Source: Pseudoduganella rivuli
Lineage (GTDB): Bacteria; Pseudomonadota; Gammaproteobacteria; Burkholderiales; Burkholderiaceae_D
DNA: 64,000 bases
Direction of reading: 5' to 3'
Assembly (NCBI RefSeq): GCF_009674485.1
Contig: NZ_WKJJ01000019.1
Coordinates: forward strand, 62,001 to 126,000
Notes under the pieces: model-generated
The model's database searches: none
What the model was told of the DNA's origin: nothing
Seen by the model: only the letters and a program-made list of their open reading frames with translations
Part shown: piece by piece, positions 60,168-64,000 of the stretch
How positions within the stretch are numbered: position 1 is the first letter of the stretch
Layout: every line of letters starts with the position of its first letter
Made by a program: the position numbers and the translations under genes

Positions 60168-62981
60168 ATGCGTTTGCAGCCCCTTGCACTGACCCTTGCC
60201 ATATCCCTCGCTTACGGCGCCCCGGCGCTGGCTTCCGACGCTGCGCCGCAACCGGCGGCGCCCGCCACCGCTACCGCCAACACTGGCGCAGCCGCCAGGG
60301 CAACCAAGCTGAGCACGGTTGAAGGCATCACTGAATACAAGCTGCCCAACGGCATGCGCATCCTGCTGGCGCCGGACGATTCCAAGCCCACCACCACCGT
60401 CAATATCACGTACCTGGTTGGCAGCCGCCACGAGAACTATGGCGAGACGGGCATGGCCCACTTGCTGGAGCACATGGTGTTCAAGGAAACCACCAACCAG
60501 GGCCCGATCTTCCAGGAGCTGGGCAAGCGCGGCATGCGCTTCAATGGCACCACGTTCATGGACCGCACCAATTACTTCGAGACGTTTGCAGCTTCCGAGG
60601 AAAACCTGGCCTGGGCCCTGTCGATGGAAGCGGACCGCATGGTCAACAGCGTCATCGCCAAGACGGAACTCGACAAAGAGTTTTCGGTGGTGCGCAATGA
60701 AATGGAGATGGGCGAGAATGATCCGCGCCGCGTGCTGTGGAAGCAATTGACTGCGGTCACCTACGACTGGCACAACTACGGCAAGAACACCATCGGCGCC
60801 CGCAGCGACGTGGAAAACGTCAAGATCGACAACCTGCACGCGTTCTACCGCAAGTACTACCAGCCGGACAATGCCGTGCTGGTGGTCACGGGCAAGTTCG
60901 ATCCGGTGAAAACCCTGGCGCTGATTGAAAAGCATTTCGGCGCGATCGCCAAGCCTTCGCGCGTGCTGGAGCCGACTTATACGCAAGATGCGCCGCGCGA
61001 TGGCGCCCGTGAACTGACCATCAAGCGTATCGGCGATACGCACCTGGTTGCCGCGCTGTACCCGACGGCGGCCGGCGCCCATGCCGACAGCGCTGCGATT
61101 GCCGCGCTGGGCGAAATCCTGGGCAACACCCCGAATGGCCGCCTGCACAAGAGCATGGTCCAGGCCAAGAAGGCGGTCGGCACGGATTCATGGACGCTGG
61201 ACCTGGCCGAGCCGGGTTATATCCTGTTCTGGGCCGAGCTGTCGAAGTCCCAGTCGATGGGCGAGGCCCGCAAGCTGTTGCTGGAACAGGTCGAAGGCTT
61301 CGCCAAAAAGCCTGTGACGGAAGCGGAACTGGCGCGCGCCAAGGCATCGATGCTGGCGGAAATCGACAAGACCATCAATGACGCGCAAGGCTTGGCCGTG
61401 CAACTGTCCGAATCGATCTGCAAGGGCGACTGGCGCCTGTTCTTCCTGCGGCGCGACCGCGTCGAAGCGCTGACGGTGGCGGACGTGCAGGCTGCGGCAG
61501 TGAACTATTTCAAGGAAACCAACCGCACCTTCGGCCAGTACGTGCCGATCAAGGAAGTCGACCGCACCGTGATCCCGGCCACGCCGGACGTGGCCAAACT
61601 GGTGGCGGACTACAAGGGCCGCGCCGCCGTGGCCGAAGGCGAAGTATTCGACGTCAGCCCGGCCAACATCGACAAGCGCACGGTGCGCAGCACGCTGCCC
61701 AACGGCATGAAGCTGGCGCTGGTGCCGAAGAAGACCCGCGCGAATGCCGTCAACGGCAATATCGTGCTGGAATTCGGCGATGAAAAGACCTTGTTCGGCA
61801 ATCAGGTCAACGCGGACCTGGCGGCGGACATGCTGATGCGCGGCGCCGGGAAGTTGAGCCGTTCGGATATTTCCACCCAGCTCGACCAGCTGAAAGCCAA
61901 GGTGCACATCAACCAGTCCGGCCAAGCCGTCTACATTCATTTCGACACGGTGCGCAAGAATTTGCCGCAACTGCTGGCCTTGCTGAAGGACGTGCTGCGC
62001 GCGCCCACGTTCCCGCAAGCGGAATTTGAACAATTGCGCAGCGAGAACCTGACCGCGCTGGAAGCGAACCGCAACGAGCCGCAATTCATTGGTTCGCGTG
62101 TGCTGGAAGCGGCATTCAACCAGTTCAAGAAAGGCGACATCCGTTACAAGGCGACCATCGACGAGGCTGTGGACGCCTACAAGCAAGCCAAACTGGCCGA
62201 CGTCAGGAAGTTCTATGACATCATGTACGGCGCCAACAACGGCAGCGTGGCGCTGGTCGGCGACTTCGATGCGGCGGAAATGCAAGAGCAAATCAAGGCA
62301 GTGTTCGGCAACTGGAACAGCAAGGCGAAGTATGCGCGCCTGGCTGATCCAAGCCCGGCCGCCAAGGCGGGTGTCGAACAGCTGGAAACGGCCGACAAGG
62401 CCAACGCGTTCTATGCCGCCGCGCTGCCGGTGGCCATGCAGGACAATGCGCCGGACTATGCGGCGATGCTGGTGGTGAACCGTGTCCTCGGCGGCGGCGC
62501 GCAGTCGCGCCTGAACGCGCGTTTGCGCCAGAAGGATGGCCTGAGCTATGGCGTCGGCAGCCAGTTCAACGCGTCGGCATTTGAACCGAACGGTAAAGTC
62601 GTGCTGTTTGCTATCTATGCGCCGCAAAACCTCGACAAGCTCAAGCTGGGCTTCAAGGAAGAACTGGCGCGCATCCTGGCCGACGGCATCACGGCGCAGG
62701 AACTGGACGATGCGAAAAAGGGGCTGATGCAGCAGCGCGAGACCAACCGTGCGCAAGACAATGCCATGGCGGGCACCCAGACCTATAACCTGCGCGCCAA
62801 CCGCACCATGGCGTACTATGGCAATGTCGATGCGGCCATCCAGGCATTGACGCTGGACCAGGTCAATGGCGCATTGCGCAAGTACATCGACCCAAGCAAG
62901 CTGTACCACGTGTACGCGGGTGACTTCGCGAATGCCGCGAAGAAGGCGGCAGCGGCGGGTGCGCCGGCGACCGGCAAGTAA
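60168..62981 (+). CDS. Two-domain M16 (pitrilysin-family) zinc peptidase, exported
   Basis: 937 residues. Signal peptide MRLQPLALTLAISLAYGAPA. The active N-half has the inverted zinc motif HLLEH at 98-102 with the distal Glu in VVRNEMEMGEND. The C-half starts near VRSTLPNGMKLALVPKKT and lacks HxxEH, as usual. The start at 60168 follows AGGAGA. It probably degrades peptides in the periplasm. Confidence 0.93.
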   Translation: MRLQPLALTLAISLAYGAPALASDAAPQPAAPATATANTGAAARATKLSTVEGITEYKLPNGMRILLAPDDSKPTTTVNITYLVGSRHENYGETGMAHLLEHMVFKETTNQGPIFQELGKRGMRFNGTTFMDRTNYFETFAASEENLAWALSMEADRMVNSVIAKTELDKEFSVVRNEMEMGENDPRRVLWKQLTAVTYDWHNYGKNTIGARSDVENVKIDNLHAFYRKYYQPDNAVLVVTGKFDPVKTLALIEKHFGAIAKPSRVLEPTYTQDAPRDGARELTIKRIGDTHLVAALYPTAAGAHADSAAIAALGEILGNTPNGRLHKSMVQAKKAVGTDSWTLDLAEPGYILFWAELSKSQSMGEARKLLLEQVEGFAKKPVTEAELARAKASMLAEIDKTINDAQGLAVQLSESICKGDWRLFFLRRDRVEALTVADVQAAAVNYFKETNRTFGQYVPIKEVDRTVIPATPDVAKLVADYKGRAAVAEGEVFDVSPANIDKRTVRSTLPNGMKLALVPKKTRANAVNGNIVLEFGDEKTLFGNQVNADLAADMLMRGAGKLSRSDISTQLDQLKAKVHINQSGQAVYIHFDTVRKNLPQLLALLKDVLRAPTFPQAEFEQLRSENLTALEANRNEPQFIGSRVLEAAFNQFKKGDIRYKATIDEAVDAYKQAKLADVRKFYDIMYGANNGSVALVGDFDAAEMQEQIKAVFGNWNSKAKYARLADPSPAAKAGVEQLETADKANAFYAAALPVAMQDNAPDYAAMLVVNRVLGGGAQSRLNARLRQKDGLSYGVGSQFNASAFEPNGKVVLFAIYAPQNLDKLKLGFKEELARILADGITAQELDDAKKGLMQQRETNRAQDNAMAGTQTYNLRANRTMAYYGNVDAAIQALTLDQVNGALRKYIDPSKLYHVYAGDFANAAKKAAAAGAPATGK

Positions 62982-63004
62982 ATCCGGTGGTGTAAGCGAA
63001 CTGC

Positions 63005-63035
63005 ATGGCCCGCGGTTTTGCGGGCCATTTTCTTA
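63005..63035 (+). terminator. Intrinsic terminator of the M16 peptidase gene
   Basis: ATGGCCCGC, loop GGTTTT, GCGGGCCAT, then TTTTCTT. Confidence 0.9.
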
Positions 63036-63680
63036 AGCGTTGGCCGGCGCCGGTGTCTTTTGCCTGAAGTCGCACAGGTCCGCAATGATGCAGTTCCAGC
63101 ACTTCGGCGTACGGGCCACGCACGTATAGCGGCCGTGCAGGATCAGCCAATGGTGTGCATCCTGCAAGAATTCTTTCGGCACGAATTTCAGCAGCTTTTG
63201 CTCGACGATGTCGACGTTCTTGCCGGGCGCCAGGCCGGTGCGGTTCGAGACGCGGAAAATGTGCGTATCGACCGCCATGGTCGGTTCGCCAAACGCGGTG
63301 TTCAACACCACGTTGGCGGTCTTGCGCCCCACGCCGGGCAAGGCTTCCAGCGATTCACGGTCGCGCGGCACTTCGCCGCCGTGCTGGTCGACCAGGATCT
63401 GGCAGGTGGCCAGCACATTTTTTGCCTTGGTCTTGTACAGGCTGATGGTCTGGATATAGCTCATCAATTCGTCGAGCCCCAGGTCCAGCATGGCTTGCGG
63501 CGTATTCGCCACTGGGTACAGGCGTCGCGTGGCCTTGTTGACGCCCACGTCGGTCGCTTGCGCGGACAGCAGCACGGCGATCAACAGTTCAAAAGGCGTC
63601 GTGTATTCCAGTTCCGTGGTGGGGTGGGGGTTGGCTTCCCGCAGGCGGGAAAAGATTTCGTAGCGTTTGGCGTTATTCAT
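63033..63680 (-). CDS. nth: Endonuclease III
   Basis: 215-residue base-excision DNA glycosylase/AP lyase. Helix-hairpin-helix LEALPGVGRKTANVVLN with the catalytic Lys, catalytic Asp in AVDTHIFRVSNR, and the 4Fe-4S cysteines CVARTPKCWNCIIADLC (C-x6-C-x2-C-x5-C). It overlaps the rnfB end by 8 bases. Confidence 0.97.
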   Translation of the reverse strand: MNNAKRYEIFSRLREANPHPTTELEYTTPFELLIAVLLSAQATDVGVNKATRRLYPVANTPQAMLDLGLDELMSYIQTISLYKTKAKNVLATCQILVDQHGGEVPRDRESLEALPGVGRKTANVVLNTAFGEPTMAVDTHIFRVSNRTGLAPGKNVDIVEQKLLKFVPKEFLQDAHHWLILHGRYTCVARTPKCWNCIIADLCDFRQKTPAPANA

Positions 63681-64000
63681 CGGTGTTGTTCTTGGCAGCG
63701 GCTTCCGCTTCTTTTTTCAGGCGCGTGCGTTCCATCGCCGCCGCGATAATCGCGCGCTTGCGCTCTTTCTCCGCGGCTTCCGCATCGGTGGCCGGATCGA
63801 GGGCTTCCACGGCTTTCAGCTTGTCCTGCGCCTTGGCGGCCAGCCGCGCATCGTTCTCTTCCTTGTCGCGCTTCAGGCGCACCAGCCGGAAATCGTGGCG
63901 TTCGCGCGCCGCGTCGGCGTCGGCCTGCGTCCAGGCCTGCCAGCCCGTCGCATCCGTGACGGGATACATGACGATGCAATCGACGGGGCAGGGCGCCAGG
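63673..64000 (-). CDS. rnfB: RnfB/RsxB electron-transport subunit, 5' part beyond window
   Basis: Only the C-terminal 108 or so codons are seen. The frame stays open to the window edge as LAPCPVDCIVMYPV, a ferredoxin C-x3-C end typical of RnfB, followed by a Lys/Glu/Ala-rich tail. The internal ATG at 63969 is not the start. The rnfB-nth order is common. The ion-pumping role cannot be judged from this fragment; in several betaproteobacteria rnfB stands alone. Confidence 0.85.
   Translation of the reverse strand, partial: LAPCPVDCIVMYPVTDATGWQAWTQADADAARERHDFRLVRLKRDKEENDARLAAKAQDKLKAVEALDPATDAEAAEKERKRAIIAAAMERTRLKKEAEAAAKNNTDE

Overview
The window reads as a chromosomal segment of a high-GC betaproteobacterium of the Burkholderiales, most likely Oxalobacteraceae (Massilia, Duganella or Janthinobacterium-like). 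This is inferred from the ispB/rplU-rpmA-obgE-proB arrangement, a PEP-CTERM protein, the reductive pyrimidine and urate degradation gene sets and the general protein character. No database was consulted. The window cuts the first gene (an mmsA-type dehydrogenase) and the last gene (rnfB).

Region 1 (1-8385) is a co-directional reductive pyrimidine catabolism operon: CoA-acylating semialdehyde dehydrogenase, preT, preA, an NCS1 nucleobase permease, dihydropyrimidinase and an M20-type beta-ureidopropionase. Region 2 (8400-17150) holds a PAS-GGDEF-EAL protein, the pqiABC envelope operon, two LysR regulators, a TSUP permease and a histidine-phosphatase-like protein. Region 3 (17160-22603) is urate/ureide catabolism: a UraD-AllC fusion, a LysR regulator, the membrane urate hydroxylase puuD and an unassigned M20 peptidase.

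Region 4 (22680-37455) is mixed: an orphan YidD-family protein, a secreted S9 peptidase, a two-gene unit (HET-C-like plus VWA protein, then a PEP-CTERM protein) behind a good sigma-54 promoter candidate, a binding-protein/hybrid-kinase signalling trio, and DNA polymerase II behind a LexA-like box. Region 5 (37612-44976, minus strand) is a type VI secretion effector island: vgrG, a Tle4-like lipase, a Tli4-like lipoprotein immunity gene, a PAAR gene and a second Tli4-like gene that shares about 515 nearly identical bases with the first.

Region 6 (45099-46305) holds a DUF1348 protein and a TetR regulator behind a promoter with a double palindromic operator, then tRNA-Pro(CGG). Region 7 (46529-55153) is a chemosensory cluster: a receptor-like protein carrying a CheZ-like DxxxQ motif, a CheY, a STAS protein, CheA with an unusual two-repeat linker domain, CheW, and two receptors with four and two tandem HAMP-like units and nearly identical signalling domains. 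No cheR, cheB, cheD or separate cheZ is present.

Region 8 (55236-64000) is housekeeping: arsC-like reductase, ispB divergent from rplU-rpmA-obgE, proB, a large M16 peptidase, nth and the end of rnfB. I saw no insertion sequence, prophage, CRISPR array or rRNA. No stretch over 300 bases lacks an annotated gene; the longest gaps (about 200-265 bases) are covered by the promoter, operator and tRNA entries.
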